From: Acidicapsa ligni
Lineage (GTDB): Bacteria > Acidobacteriota > Terriglobia > Terriglobales > Acidobacteriaceae
Length of the DNA stretch: 64,000 bases
Assembly: GCF_025685655.1 (NCBI RefSeq)
Contig: NZ_JAGSYG010000001.1
Coordinates: 682,001 to 746,000, forward strand
Direction of reading: 5' to 3'
In this document: one piece after another, positions 1 through 8,448 of the stretch
How positions within the stretch are numbered: position 1 is the stretch's first letter
How the letters are laid out: every line of letters starts with the position of its first letter
The notes under the pieces: model-generated
What the model was told of the DNA's origin: nothing
The model's database searches: none
Seen by the model: the letters and a program-made list of their open reading frames with translations, nothing else
Translations under genes and position numbers: made by a program

Positions 1-855
1 ATCGGATTTGAGCAGCCTCGACAGGCTTCGATCCGCGAGAACTTTCCCCTCCGTCTGGCAGCGAGCACAGTAATCCGTCTCGTTATCCGCGTAACGGATC
101 CGCTGAATTTTCTCTCCACACACAGGGCAGGGCTCTCCAAAACGGCCGTGGACCGCCATCTCCGGGCGAAAGGCGGTCACCTTCTCCGGAAAGGAGTTCT
201 GAGCTTCGCTGCCGAGCCGATCGATCCATCTCTGGAGCGTCGCCAGCGTTGCGGAGTGAAGCCGCATCCATTGCTCGGCCGTAAGCTTGTGAGTCTGCGT
301 GATGGGTGAGAGCTGAGCCGCGTGCAAAATTTCATCCGAATAGGAGTTGCCGATACCGCTGATGATTCGTGGATCGGTGAGCGCGCGCTTGAGCGTACGA
401 TTTTCAACGGTAAGAGCGGCGCGAAAGGCATCCAGGCTGGCGGTCATCGGTTCAATACCACCAGGGTCCATCGCCCGCAATGCAGCCTCGCCGCTGACTA
501 CGTGCAGCGATGCTCGGCGTTTTGACCCTGCTTCGGTCAGCACTAGTGATCCGTCAGGAAAATCGAATGCCGCCAGTGCGTTGCGCCCGGCCAGCTTTGC
601 CGCCGCAGGTCTCCAGTGGAGACGTCCGGCAATCATGAGGTGCAGCACCAGCCACAGGTCGTTCTCCAGACCGATAGCGATTCGCTTGCCGACACGCCTC
701 AGTTCGCGGACATTTCGGCCTTCCGCATCCCTGACCGGTGGCAGCGCTGTGCGGAGCAGAAAAGCGCTGGCGATGCGTACATGTTCGAGCGGCTGGCCAA
801 CAATGCGCGGTTCCAGAGCAACGATATAGGCGGCGATATCGGGCAGTTCCGGCAT
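1..855 (-). CDS. Fpg/Nei-family DNA glycosylase, C-terminus cut by window edge
   Basis: Base-excision repair glycosylase/AP lyase of the formamidopyrimidine-DNA glycosylase (Fpg/Nei) family. The protein begins MPELPD, giving the catalytic Pro2 and Glu3 after Met removal, and has Lys57 (VGKR) at the usual position. A helix-two-turn-helix block (ISGIGNSYSDEILHA) follows, then a C-terminal zinc finger with CPVC and CARC pairs. 285 codons are visible and the frame is still open at base 1, so only the last few residues should be missing. The finger position that normally carries the catalytic Arg reads Asn258 (YADNETDYC), which points to a divergent subfamily. It is divergent from the dehydrogenase at 966. 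The family call is firm; the exact lesion specificity cannot be read. Confidence 0.88.
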   Translation of the reverse strand, partial: MPELPDIAAYIVALEPRIVGQPLEHVRIASAFLLRTALPPVRDAEGRNVRELRRVGKRIAIGLENDLWLVLHLMIAGRLHWRPAAAKLAGRNALAAFDFPDGSLVLTEAGSKRRASLHVVSGEAALRAMDPGGIEPMTASLDAFRAALTVENRTLKRALTDPRIISGIGNSYSDEILHAAQLSPITQTHKLTAEQWMRLHSATLATLQRWIDRLGSEAQNSFPEKVTAFRPEMAVHGRFGEPCPVCGEKIQRIRYADNETDYCARCQTEGKVLADRSLSRLLKSD

Positions 856-965
856 GGATAACAGCTTGCAGCTTTCCCGGCTGAATTTGCAAGCATTCTG
901 TACTTTTCCAAAAAACGCGCCGCACATCGAAGGTTGTACATTGGTAGGCGAGGATTTCATCTCCA

Positions 966-2033
966 ATGAAAGCTCTTCTTCTCTCCGAATACAGCAATTT
1001 ACAAGTTGCAGACGTGCCTCGTCCCGTGATTGCGTCCGACGAAGTGCTGGTCGAAGTAGCGGCCTGCGGCATCTGCGGCAGCGACGTGCATGGATACGAC
1101 GGCTCCTCGGGACGCCGCATTCCACCGCTGGTAATGGGGCATGAGGCTGCGGGAGTAGTCGCCGCCATAGGTGCTGAGGTTAGCCGCTTCGCTGTTGGCG
1201 ATCGGGTCACATTCGATTCAACCGTCTATTGCGGAGTTTGCGAATTCTGCCTGAGCGGCGCGATCAATCTCTGCAATGATCGGCAGGTCGTAGGCGTGTC
1301 CTGCGCGGAGTTCCGCCGTGCGGGCGCTTTTGCCGAATATGTCTCAGTACCCGAACGCATCGTCTATCGCTTGCCGGATGCGCTTTCCTTCGCGGAAGCC
1401 GCCATGCTTGAGGCTGTGGCGGTCGCTATCCACGCAGTTGCGGTTACGGAGTTGGCAGGCGGCGAGACGGCGCTGGTTATCGGCGCGGGAATGATCGGAT
1501 TGCTGATCCTTCAGGCTGCAAAGGCAGCGGGATGCAAGCGAGTCTTTGTAGCCGATGTAGATGCGACCCGGTTGAGGCTTGCTGCCGAGTTAGGCGCGGA
1601 TGCAACTGTTCTGGCATCCGGTGCGGAGATGGTGCGGGAAGCACTGCGACTGACCGATGGCCGGGGTATGGACGTCGTGCTTGAAGCGGTTGGCCGCGAT
1701 GAAACCGTCGCCGCGGCTGTTGACGCAGTGCGCAAAGGCGGCACCGTTACGTTGATTGGCAACATTACTCCGCAGGTCACATTGCCATTGCAGAAGGTGG
1801 TTTCGCGGCAGATTCGACTCCAGGGATCGTGCGCTTCCTGCGGCGAATATCCGCAGGCTATGGAACTCGTGTCGAGCGGGCAGATCAAAGTTGCTCCGCT
1901 CATCACCGCCGTAGCTCCGCTGGCCGATGGAGCAAGCTGGTTTAACCGGCTTCATGCGCGTGAACCAAACCTGATGAAGATTGTTCTCGATCCTCGAATT
2001 GGCAGCGAGCGTGAGGAGCGTGTTGCAAGATGA
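966..2033 (+). CDS. Zinc-dependent alcohol/polyol dehydrogenase (MDR family)
   Basis: NAD(P)-dependent medium-chain dehydrogenase of 355 residues, of the sorbitol/threonine/galactitol-phosphate dehydrogenase type. Catalytic zinc ligands are visible as Cys37 (CGICGSD), His59 and Glu60 (GHEAAG). The structural zinc loop has Cys89, Cys92, Cys95 and Cys103 with the classical C-x2-C-x2-C-x7-C spacing. The Rossmann motif is GAGMIGLL near residue 175. The stop codon overlaps the next start (ATGA), so it is the first gene of a translationally coupled operon with the SDR and the metallo-hydrolase. With an SDR and a sugar-acid-type MFS nearby, oxidation of a sugar, polyol or sugar acid is likely, but the substrate is inference. 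Confidence 0.88.
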   Translation: MKALLLSEYSNLQVADVPRPVIASDEVLVEVAACGICGSDVHGYDGSSGRRIPPLVMGHEAAGVVAAIGAEVSRFAVGDRVTFDSTVYCGVCEFCLSGAINLCNDRQVVGVSCAEFRRAGAFAEYVSVPERIVYRLPDALSFAEAAMLEAVAVAIHAVAVTELAGGETALVIGAGMIGLLILQAAKAAGCKRVFVADVDATRLRLAAELGADATVLASGAEMVREALRLTDGRGMDVVLEAVGRDETVAAAVDAVRKGGTVTLIGNITPQVTLPLQKVVSRQIRLQGSCASCGEYPQAMELVSSGQIKVAPLITAVAPLADGASWFNRLHAREPNLMKIVLDPRIGSEREERVAR

Positions 2034-2845
2034 AATCCTTATTCGATCTGAGTGGACAGACTGCATTAATTACCGGCGCAAGCCGCGGGTTGGGCCAGTA
2101 TTTTGGGCGCGCACTGGCGGGCGCAGGTGCGGATCTGATCGTGACCAGCCGGCGGTGCGAAGACCTGGCACCCTTTGTTTCCGAGATAGAAGCGATGGGG
2201 CGCAAGGTGATTCCGCTTGAGCTGGACGTTCGCGATCACGGCAGTATTCTGCGCATGGCTGAAGTAGTGGAGGCAGCCTGCGATCAGGTGCATATTCTTG
2301 TGAACAACGCAGGCTGCAATGTGCGCAAGCCCGCGTTCGACGTAAGTTGGGACGATTGGAATCTTGTGCTGGACACAAACCTGCGCGGTAGTTTTTTTGT
2401 GGCGCAGCAGATTGCACGCGGCATGGTTCGTCATGGATACGGGCGGATCATCAACATCGGTTCGGTCACCAGCGTTTCCGGCTTTGCGGGGCTTGGTCCA
2501 TACGGCGCGAGTCGTGGTGGCATCAAGCAGCTTACGATGAGCCTCGCCGATGATTGGGGTAAGTATGGAATCACCGTGAATTGCCTTGCCCCTGGCTGGT
2601 TCAGGACGGAGCAGAATAAAGTTTTGTATGAAGATCGAGCGTGGGTCGAGTACATCACGGATCGCATCCCGTTGAAGCGCACAGGCGAGCCACATGATCT
2701 GGATGGGGCCGTCGTTTTTCTGGCATCCGAATCCAGTCGCTATGTCACCGGGCAAACTCTGCTGGTGGATGGAGGCGTTTCTACAGGAGCAACGCGGGCG
2801 ACGAGTCGTCCAGCCGTACCAATCGAAAAGGATGACGAGAAATGA
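2030..2845 (+). CDS. SDR-family oxidoreductase (gluconate 5-dehydrogenase-like)
   Basis: Short-chain dehydrogenase/reductase of 271 residues. The cofactor motif TGASRGLG lies at residues 15-22, NNAG near 92-95, Ser145 (NIGS) is the likely catalytic Ser and Tyr158 the catalytic Tyr. The C-terminal GQTLLVDGG motif is intact. The catalytic YxxxK motif reads YGASR, so the usual Lys is Arg162 (codon at 2513-2515); family neighbours normally read YxASKGG. It starts four bases inside the dehydrogenase stop and its own stop overlaps the next gene, so the three are co-translated. A role in interconverting a keto-sugar acid is inferred from the family resemblance. Confidence 0.88.
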   Translation: MKSLFDLSGQTALITGASRGLGQYFGRALAGAGADLIVTSRRCEDLAPFVSEIEAMGRKVIPLELDVRDHGSILRMAEVVEAACDQVHILVNNAGCNVRKPAFDVSWDDWNLVLDTNLRGSFFVAQQIARGMVRHGYGRIINIGSVTSVSGFAGLGPYGASRGGIKQLTMSLADDWGKYGITVNCLAPGWFRTEQNKVLYEDRAWVEYITDRIPLKRTGEPHDLDGAVVFLASESSRYVTGQTLLVDGGVSTGATRATSRPAVPIEKDDEK

Positions 2846-3927
2846 GCATGTTCAAAATAAAGCCTGGTCGTAAATTTCTGAACGCGTGTATGGCAGTTGC
2901 TTTTGTTGGAGCTCTCGCATCGGCGCAAGCTCAAAGTCAGGGCAACGCCAAACCCGATGCTCACAAACTTCGCATCTACTTTATGGATGTTGAGGGTGGT
3001 CAATCCACGCTGTTTATTACTCCTGCGGGACAGTCATTACTGGTGGATACAGGCTGGCCCGGCAGCAATGGCCGCGATGCAGACCGCATTGTTGCAGCAG
3101 CGAAGCAGGCAGGCATCAGCAAGATAGATTACGTCATGTTTACGCACTATCACGTCGATCATGTCGGTGGACTGCCTCAACTTGCTGAGCGCATTCCCAT
3201 CGGTACGTTCATTGATCACGGCCCCAATCGCGAGATGGATAAGGGCGTGACGGAGGCGGGGTACGCGGCATATCAGAAGATCCTTGCCACTGGAAAATAT
3301 AAGAACATTCATCTGAAGCCGGGCGATGTGCTTCCAGTCAAAGGAATCACTGCGACAGTCATCAGCTCAGATGGGAATCTCATTGCCAATCCTCTGCCTG
3401 GTGCGGGCGAAGCAAACAGCTATTGCCAGCAATCTGAGGTGAGGCCGGCGGATCAGACAGAAAACGCGCGCTCTCTCGGCATTGAGATCAACTTTGGCAA
3501 GTTGAAGCTGATCGATCTCGGCGATCTAACCTGGGATAAAGAGATGCAGTTGATGTGCCCGGCAAACAAGCTGGGACACATTGATGTGTATATCGTTTCT
3601 CATCATGGATGGAATCAAAGCTCCAGCCCAGCCCTTGTGGACGCGATTCATTCACGCGTTGCAATTATGGATAACGGAGCGGATAAAGGCGGCTCGACAC
3701 CCACACTGCAAACGATTCGCAGTGCTCCTGGGCTTGAGACTCTGTGGCAGATTCATTATTCCAACGAGGGCGGAGAAGCAAATAACACAGACGCCGAATA
3801 TATCGCTAATCCTAAGGGGCCGGATGCAGGCTACGGTCTTGAACTCGTAGCCAGTCCTGACGGAAGCTTTGACGTGATCAACGCGCGAACCCAGAAGACG
3901 AAACACTATGAGGCGAAGAGCAATTAG
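2842..3927 (+). CDS. Secreted metallo-beta-lactamase-fold hydrolase (ComEC-like)
   Basis: Exported MBL-fold protein of 361 residues. A signal peptide covers about residues 1-31 (hydrophobic run ending ASAQAQ). The metal-binding motif is THYHVDHVGG near residue 95, followed by a conserved Asp in LIDLGDLTWD and a later His in SHHGWNQSSSP. This arrangement resembles the hydrolase domain of ComEC/Rec2 proteins rather than beta-lactamases. Third gene of the ATGA-coupled operon; an in-frame ATG at 2848 is an alternative start. It ends nine bases from the convergent MFS gene. Substrate unknown. Confidence 0.83.
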   Translation: MSMFKIKPGRKFLNACMAVAFVGALASAQAQSQGNAKPDAHKLRIYFMDVEGGQSTLFITPAGQSLLVDTGWPGSNGRDADRIVAAAKQAGISKIDYVMFTHYHVDHVGGLPQLAERIPIGTFIDHGPNREMDKGVTEAGYAAYQKILATGKYKNIHLKPGDVLPVKGITATVISSDGNLIANPLPGAGEANSYCQQSEVRPADQTENARSLGIEINFGKLKLIDLGDLTWDKEMQLMCPANKLGHIDVYIVSHHGWNQSSSPALVDAIHSRVAIMDNGADKGGSTPTLQTIRSAPGLETLWQIHYSNEGGEANNTDAEYIANPKGPDAGYGLELVASPDGSFDVINARTQKTKHYEAKSN

Positions 3928-3935
3928 GCGAAGAA

Positions 3936-5237
3936 TTAGTTTGCCTGGTTTGCTTCCAGTTGCATAGGTTCTATTCGACCGAGCAGGAAGATGTAAGCTG
4001 CAATACCAATGAGCAGGTAAATGGCGGAGACGCCAAAGGCCCAGGCGAAGGAGTGCAGCGCCGCGAACACGTATCCAGTGATGATCGGCGCTGCGATTCC
4101 AGATAGTTGATTGGAAAAATTGACGATTCCACCCACGCTTCCAACACTGCTGCGCGGCGCGATTAGAGATGGGATAGACCAGCCGATTGGCGCTGCCGCA
4201 GACAGTCCTCCGATCGAGATGCTGATCCATATAAGTGCGCGTACCGGTGTATGAGCATTGGCCGCACCGAGAATGCCCAGTCCGCAGGTCATGCCGCAAA
4301 TCAGAATTGTTTTTCGTACGCGGTTCGCATCCCATCCATGTTGAATGAGCGAGTCTGCAAGCCACCCGCCTACAATCAAGTCCGCGCATGTAGCCACGAG
4401 CCAGGGCACACCCGTGTAAAGAAAAGAGTGCAGCAGATCGATGTGCAGGGCACTCGATAGATAGCTGGGCAGCCACGTCAGCAGTAAATAGAAAACATAG
4501 TTATAAGAGCCGAAGCCCAACGCCAGCCCGAGGACTTTTTTCTGAAGCAGAAGAATGGCGAGCGGCGCAGGCTTGCCGTTCGCCTCGGAGACAGCGGGCA
4601 GATGATTGTCCTGCTCAATATAGGCTCGCTCTGAGTCACTGAGCTCTGGATCGTCCTGCGGGTCACGGTAGATTCGCCAGAAAAAAAGAAAATAGAGGAT
4701 GCTGATAATGCCGGTAACTGCGAAGCTCCAGCGCCACCCAATCCTGATCAGCACTATGCCGAGAAGAGGAACGCCAATGGCGGATGAAAATTTTGCTGCG
4801 GAGTCGAAGATCGCAGTGGCGAAGCTGCGCTCCTTTTGCGGAAACCAGTAGCCGATGGCCTTGGCATTTGCAGGGAAAGTAGGCGCTTCGCCTACTCCGA
4901 GCAGCAACCGGGCACCGAAGAGACTCCCAATACCGGGGCTGACGGACGCAGCGAAGGAAGCGATGCTCCACAGGAAGATGCTGACGCGGCCTACACGTTT
5001 AACGCCAAATTTATCGAGGATCACTCCGATAGGTAACTGGCACATCGCGTAGGTCCAGTTATAGGCACCCGAGAGATAGCCAAACGTAACGCTTGAGATG
5101 CTGAAGGTTGTAAATAGCGCGGCCTGCGAAACGGAGAGATTGACGCGGTCAAAATAATTGACGAGCACGCCGAACCCAAGCAGCCACGCAATACGCCATC
5201 GTCGTCGCGAGATGTGGCCGTTGTCGGTAGAGAGCAT
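3936..5237 (-). CDS. MFS transporter, ACS (sugar-acid/anion symporter) type
   Basis: Inner-membrane major facilitator protein of 433 residues with about twelve hydrophobic segments. The N-terminal WLLGFGVLVNYFDRVNLS segment and the RLLLGVGEAPTFPA loop are typical of the anion:cation symporter subfamily that includes glucarate, galactonate and hexuronate permeases. The gene faces the dehydrogenase operon tail to tail, which supports uptake of the compound that operon oxidises, although the two are not co-transcribed. No clear Shine-Dalgarno precedes the ATG at 5237, so the start is less certain than the identity. Confidence 0.85.
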   Translation of the reverse strand: MLSTDNGHISRRRWRIAWLLGFGVLVNYFDRVNLSVSQAALFTTFSISSVTFGYLSGAYNWTYAMCQLPIGVILDKFGVKRVGRVSIFLWSIASFAASVSPGIGSLFGARLLLGVGEAPTFPANAKAIGYWFPQKERSFATAIFDSAAKFSSAIGVPLLGIVLIRIGWRWSFAVTGIISILYFLFFWRIYRDPQDDPELSDSERAYIEQDNHLPAVSEANGKPAPLAILLLQKKVLGLALGFGSYNYVFYLLLTWLPSYLSSALHIDLLHSFLYTGVPWLVATCADLIVGGWLADSLIQHGWDANRVRKTILICGMTCGLGILGAANAHTPVRALIWISISIGGLSAAAPIGWSIPSLIAPRSSVGSVGGIVNFSNQLSGIAAPIITGYVFAALHSFAWAFGVSAIYLLIGIAAYIFLLGRIEPMQLEANQAN

Positions 5238-5348
5238 GAAGAAGGTGGTTGCGCAGGCATATCAACAGGCTAGCGCGACCACCTCATAGTACATGAGCTT
5301 CACACGCTATTGCGCCCCACACGCGGCCAGCGCACATTCAGGAAGGAA

Positions 5349-5954
5349 TCAGGCCGTTCCGAGAGCCTGCCGCATCGGGCGCAGCAGCGATGCAAGCTGC
5401 GCACGGCCGCGGTTGGTGCGGGACTTCACCGTGCCCTCTGGAATACGCAGGCGATGAGCGATCTCCTGGTTATCGAGCTCATGGACGAATCGCATGGTGA
5501 CGACTTCGCGCATCTCTGGAGAGATCTTCTTCACTGCGCTGGTGACGATAGCCTTGACCTGGCTCGTAACAGCGGAGTCATGCGGAGTGGGCCTCGTGTC
5601 GGCCAGCTTCTGCGAGAGGGGCAGCGATCCAGCCTGTTCGCGGCTGGCATCAATCGAGTCAAGAGAATCTGTGCGACGCTGCTGTCCGCTGCGGCGATAG
5701 CGGTCTACTCGCTGGTTACGCGTAACGGTAGCAATCCATCCCCTGAGCTCACCACGGGAAGGATCGTAGCTGGCAAGATTCGTCCAGATTTTGAGAAATG
5801 TATCCTGCATCAGATCTTCCGCGTCCTGTGTCGAACCGCAGAAGAGGTAGCAAATGCCGTAGACGAGGCCGCGATACTCTTCGACAAGGCGAGCCCAGGC
5901 TGTGTTGTCTCCGTCGAGACATAGCTGTACGAGTTCTGTGCGTTCCCTTGGCAT
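5349..5954 (-). CDS. ECF-type RNA polymerase sigma factor
   Basis: Sigma-70 family extracytoplasmic-function factor of 201 residues. Region 2 is seen in the stretch AEDLMQDTFLKIW followed by RGWIATVTRNQRVDRYRR (about residues 45-90). Region 4 with its helix-turn-helix is at about 140-190 (SPEMREVVTMRFVHELDNQEIAHRLRI, then EGTVKSRTNRGRAQL). The linker between the domains is Ser/Gln/Asp rich. A strong AGGAGA site lies seven to eight bases before the ATG. No anti-sigma gene follows; the next gene on the strand is the MFS transporter, so the mode of control is not visible here. Confidence 0.9.
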   Translation of the reverse strand: MPRERTELVQLCLDGDNTAWARLVEEYRGLVYGICYLFCGSTQDAEDLMQDTFLKIWTNLASYDPSRGELRGWIATVTRNQRVDRYRRSGQQRRTDSLDSIDASREQAGSLPLSQKLADTRPTPHDSAVTSQVKAIVTSAVKKISPEMREVVTMRFVHELDNQEIAHRLRIPEGTVKSRTNRGRAQLASLLRPMRQALGTA

Positions 5955-6160
5955 GTAAATCTCCTGGGCTTTCTGCGACCCGAATAAAATTAGGGGAGTT
6001 GCCGTTTACATGAGACTCGCGATCATCCGTATCTGGTGTTGACACATCCAGCCGGCAATACTCCCCCGCAGGACGCGCAGCTAGTGCCAAATATGTGCGT
6101 TCTGCCTTCTATAGAACACCACTCCAGCTAACCGCGTGCAGTCATAAAGCGTCACGATTC

Positions 6161-6196
6161 GTAACAATGTATGTCGGTCGTGTTACAAATTGTTAC
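6161..6196. promoter_or_regulatory. Clustered GTAACAA/TTGTTAC half-sites before the two-component operon
   Basis: The 302-base gap between the sigma factor and the response regulator holds three related heptamers: GTAACAA at 6161-6167, TGTTACA at 6181-6187 and TTGTTAC at 6190-6196. The first and last form an inverted repeat. They lie 61-96 bases before the GTG start at 6257, a plausible place for an autoregulatory operator of the CpxR-like regulator. The rest of the gap shows no convincing ORF. The role is inference from symmetry and position. Confidence 0.4.
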
Positions 6197-6256
6197 GCAT
6201 AATGCCCGCATTCAGGAGTAGAACGGAAATTAGGGCTTATATTTCTGAGGATCTCT

Positions 6257-7009
6257 GTGGAACCTGTACTGCTGATCGATGACGACATCGAATTATGTTC
6301 CATGCTCCAGGACTATCTCATGCGTCATGGATTTGAGATAACTACGGAGCACAACGGGGAACTCGGATTACACCGCGCGCTGACCGGAAATTATTCAATC
6401 GTACTGCTGGACGTGATGTTGCCGGGGCTGGATGGATTTGAGGTGCTGCGGCGCCTGCGATCGAGCTCGCAAGTCAGCGTGCTATTACTCACAGCGCGCG
6501 GCGAAGATATCGATCGCATCGTTGGCCTGGAGATAGGCGCCGATGACTACCTGCCTAAGCCCTTCAATCCTCGCGAGCTTCTGGCGCGAATCAGGGCGAT
6601 CCTGAGGCGCAGCGCTGCGAACCGGCAATCGGACGAAAAGCGGTCCGTCATCAAGCATCTTTCCGTCGCAGGAATTGAACTCGATGCCGGAGCGCGAACC
6701 GTAGTCTGCAACCAGGTGGAGTTGGATTTGACCAATGTAGAGTTCGCGCTGCTGGGGGCGCTTATGGAGTCGCCCGGGCAGATACTCACGCGTGAGCATC
6801 TGACGGAGATCGTTCTCGATCGCCGTTTCAATCCATTCGACCGCAGCCTCGATATGCATGTGAGCCGCCTTCGCCGAAAGCTCGACGATGCAGCCAATCT
6901 CGGAGATCAGATCAAAACAATTCGTTCCGTAGGCTATCAACTCGCTGTTCCCGTAGCTCATCCGCCGCATTCAACCGGTTCCCAGCATCGTACCGGTCGG
7001 GAGATCTGA
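6257..7009 (+). CDS. OmpR/CpxR-like response regulator
   Basis: Two-component response regulator of 250 residues. The receiver domain (1-120) has the acidic pocket IDDD, phospho-acceptor Asp52 (LLDVMLPGLDGFE), Thr in LLTARG and Lys in YLPKPF. A winged-helix DNA-binding domain occupies about 130-232 (LTREHLTEIVLD, then SLDMHVSRLRRKLDD and IKTIRSVGYQL). The start is GTG at 6257, with GAGGA about seven bases upstream. The kinase gene follows after five bases, so the pair is one operon. Resemblance to CpxR suggests envelope-stress sensing, but that is inference. Confidence 0.92.
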   Translation: MEPVLLIDDDIELCSMLQDYLMRHGFEITTEHNGELGLHRALTGNYSIVLLDVMLPGLDGFEVLRRLRSSSQVSVLLLTARGEDIDRIVGLEIGADDYLPKPFNPRELLARIRAILRRSAANRQSDEKRSVIKHLSVAGIELDAGARTVVCNQVELDLTNVEFALLGALMESPGQILTREHLTEIVLDRRFNPFDRSLDMHVSRLRRKLDDAANLGDQIKTIRSVGYQLAVPVAHPPHSTGSQHRTGREI

Positions 7010-7014
7010 CAGGA

Positions 7015-8448
7015 ATGCGAAGCACATTTACAAAAATATTTCTTTCCTTCTGGCTCACCGAATTTCTGATCATTATTTGCACTATCTTCATCCTTGCGCA
7101 TCAGTTCGAATCGAACGAAGTGGCCTATACCTCATTGTTCGCGATGATGCAGACAAACGCGCAGCGTTCGCTGGACGCATACCAATCCGGTGGCTGCAAA
7201 GCAATGCTGACGATTCCGAATGTCTTTCCATTGGATGGACCGAGTCCCGCAGATCAGCCTGCTCTTCTCTTTGACCCGTCGGGCAAGGCGCTCTGCCAGG
7301 ACGTAGACGAGAAGATATATGCAGCGGTGATAAAAAATATCTTCAAAGACGGCTATCTGCTTGGGGAGCGACACGGGCCCGGCTATCTGGAAGGTATACG
7401 CGTAAAGGATGCGCACGGCCAGGAATTCGCCTATCTGGTGCGTGGCACATATCCCAAGGAAGTCTATATTCCCTATCGCGAAGAACTGCCGCGACTGGTG
7501 ATTAGTCTCATCGTATCGGTGCTGGTCACCTTTGGCATCACCATGGTGATCACGCGTCCTATCGGTTCACTGCGAGAGGCAGCCAGGCAGCTCGCTGCTG
7601 GAAATTTGCGTGCTCGCGCCAAGTGGCCAAAAGGTAAAAAGAACTCGGAGAGCAGCGATGAACTGTGGGGCCTCGTCTATGACTTCAATCACATGGCCGA
7701 TCGTTTGGAGTCCGTCGTGGATGCGCAAATGCTGCTGCTTCGAGATGTCTCTCATGAGCTGCGATCGCCGCTGGCGCGGTTAAGTGTAGCTCTGGAGTTA
7801 GCGCGTGAAGAAGCTCAGCCCGGCATGGATGAGCAGTTGGATCGCATCGAGCGCGAGGCTGGCAGATTGAATGCACTGATCGGTCAGTTGCTAAGCCTGT
7901 CGCACCTGGAATCGACCAAGCGTTTACCCGATGGCCAGAGCGTAAATCTGAGTGATATGGTCAGCGAACTTCTGCCGGATATGGAGTATGAGGCACAGGG
8001 ACGGAACTGCCACGTGAGCTTTGTTGCTGCGATGAGCCTTGAGGTGCATGGAAGTCGCGAACTGCTTGGCCGCGCGGTAGAGAATGTGATTCGCAACGCG
8101 ATTGCCTACACCGCTGAAGGAACATCGGTTGAGATCGAGTTGATGCGCGAAGAGTTCGGTGGACAACCGACTGCTCTACTCGCTGTGCAGGATCATGGTC
8201 CCGGCGTGCCTGAAGAGGGATTGAAGTCGATCTTCCGCCCGTTCTATCGCCTAGATCTATCCAGGCAGAGATCTACGGGAGGCTATGGCGTAGGCCTTGC
8301 AATCGCAGAACGCGCAATTCGGCTGCATGGCGGCGAAGTTCTCGCTCGCAATGCAGCCGGTGGAGGTTTGATTGTGGAGATGCGTCTTCCACTGTTCGCT
8401 ACCGTGGTGGAAGCAGATCAGCCAACATCGCAAAGATCGACGGCCTGA
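7015..8448 (+). CDS. CpxA-like sensor histidine kinase
   Basis: Membrane-bound sensor kinase of 477 residues. There is an N-terminal membrane segment (about 8-29), a periplasmic domain of roughly 130 residues, a second membrane segment (about 162-182) followed by a HAMP linker, a HisKA domain with phospho-acceptor His247 (RDVSHELRSPLARL), and an HATPase domain with N-box (ENVIRNAIAYT), DHGPGVPEEGL and GGYGVGLAI. It is partner of the preceding regulator. The last 31 bases overlap the 3' end of the convergent TIM-barrel gene. The periplasmic ligand is unknown. Confidence 0.92.
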   Translation: MRSTFTKIFLSFWLTEFLIIICTIFILAHQFESNEVAYTSLFAMMQTNAQRSLDAYQSGGCKAMLTIPNVFPLDGPSPADQPALLFDPSGKALCQDVDEKIYAAVIKNIFKDGYLLGERHGPGYLEGIRVKDAHGQEFAYLVRGTYPKEVYIPYREELPRLVISLIVSVLVTFGITMVITRPIGSLREAARQLAAGNLRARAKWPKGKKNSESSDELWGLVYDFNHMADRLESVVDAQMLLLRDVSHELRSPLARLSVALELAREEAQPGMDEQLDRIEREAGRLNALIGQLLSLSHLESTKRLPDGQSVNLSDMVSELLPDMEYEAQGRNCHVSFVAAMSLEVHGSRELLGRAVENVIRNAIAYTAEGTSVEIELMREEFGGQPTALLAVQDHGPGVPEEGLKSIFRPFYRLDLSRQRSTGGYGVGLAIAERAIRLHGGEVLARNAAGGGLIVEMRLPLFATVVEADQPTSQRSTA

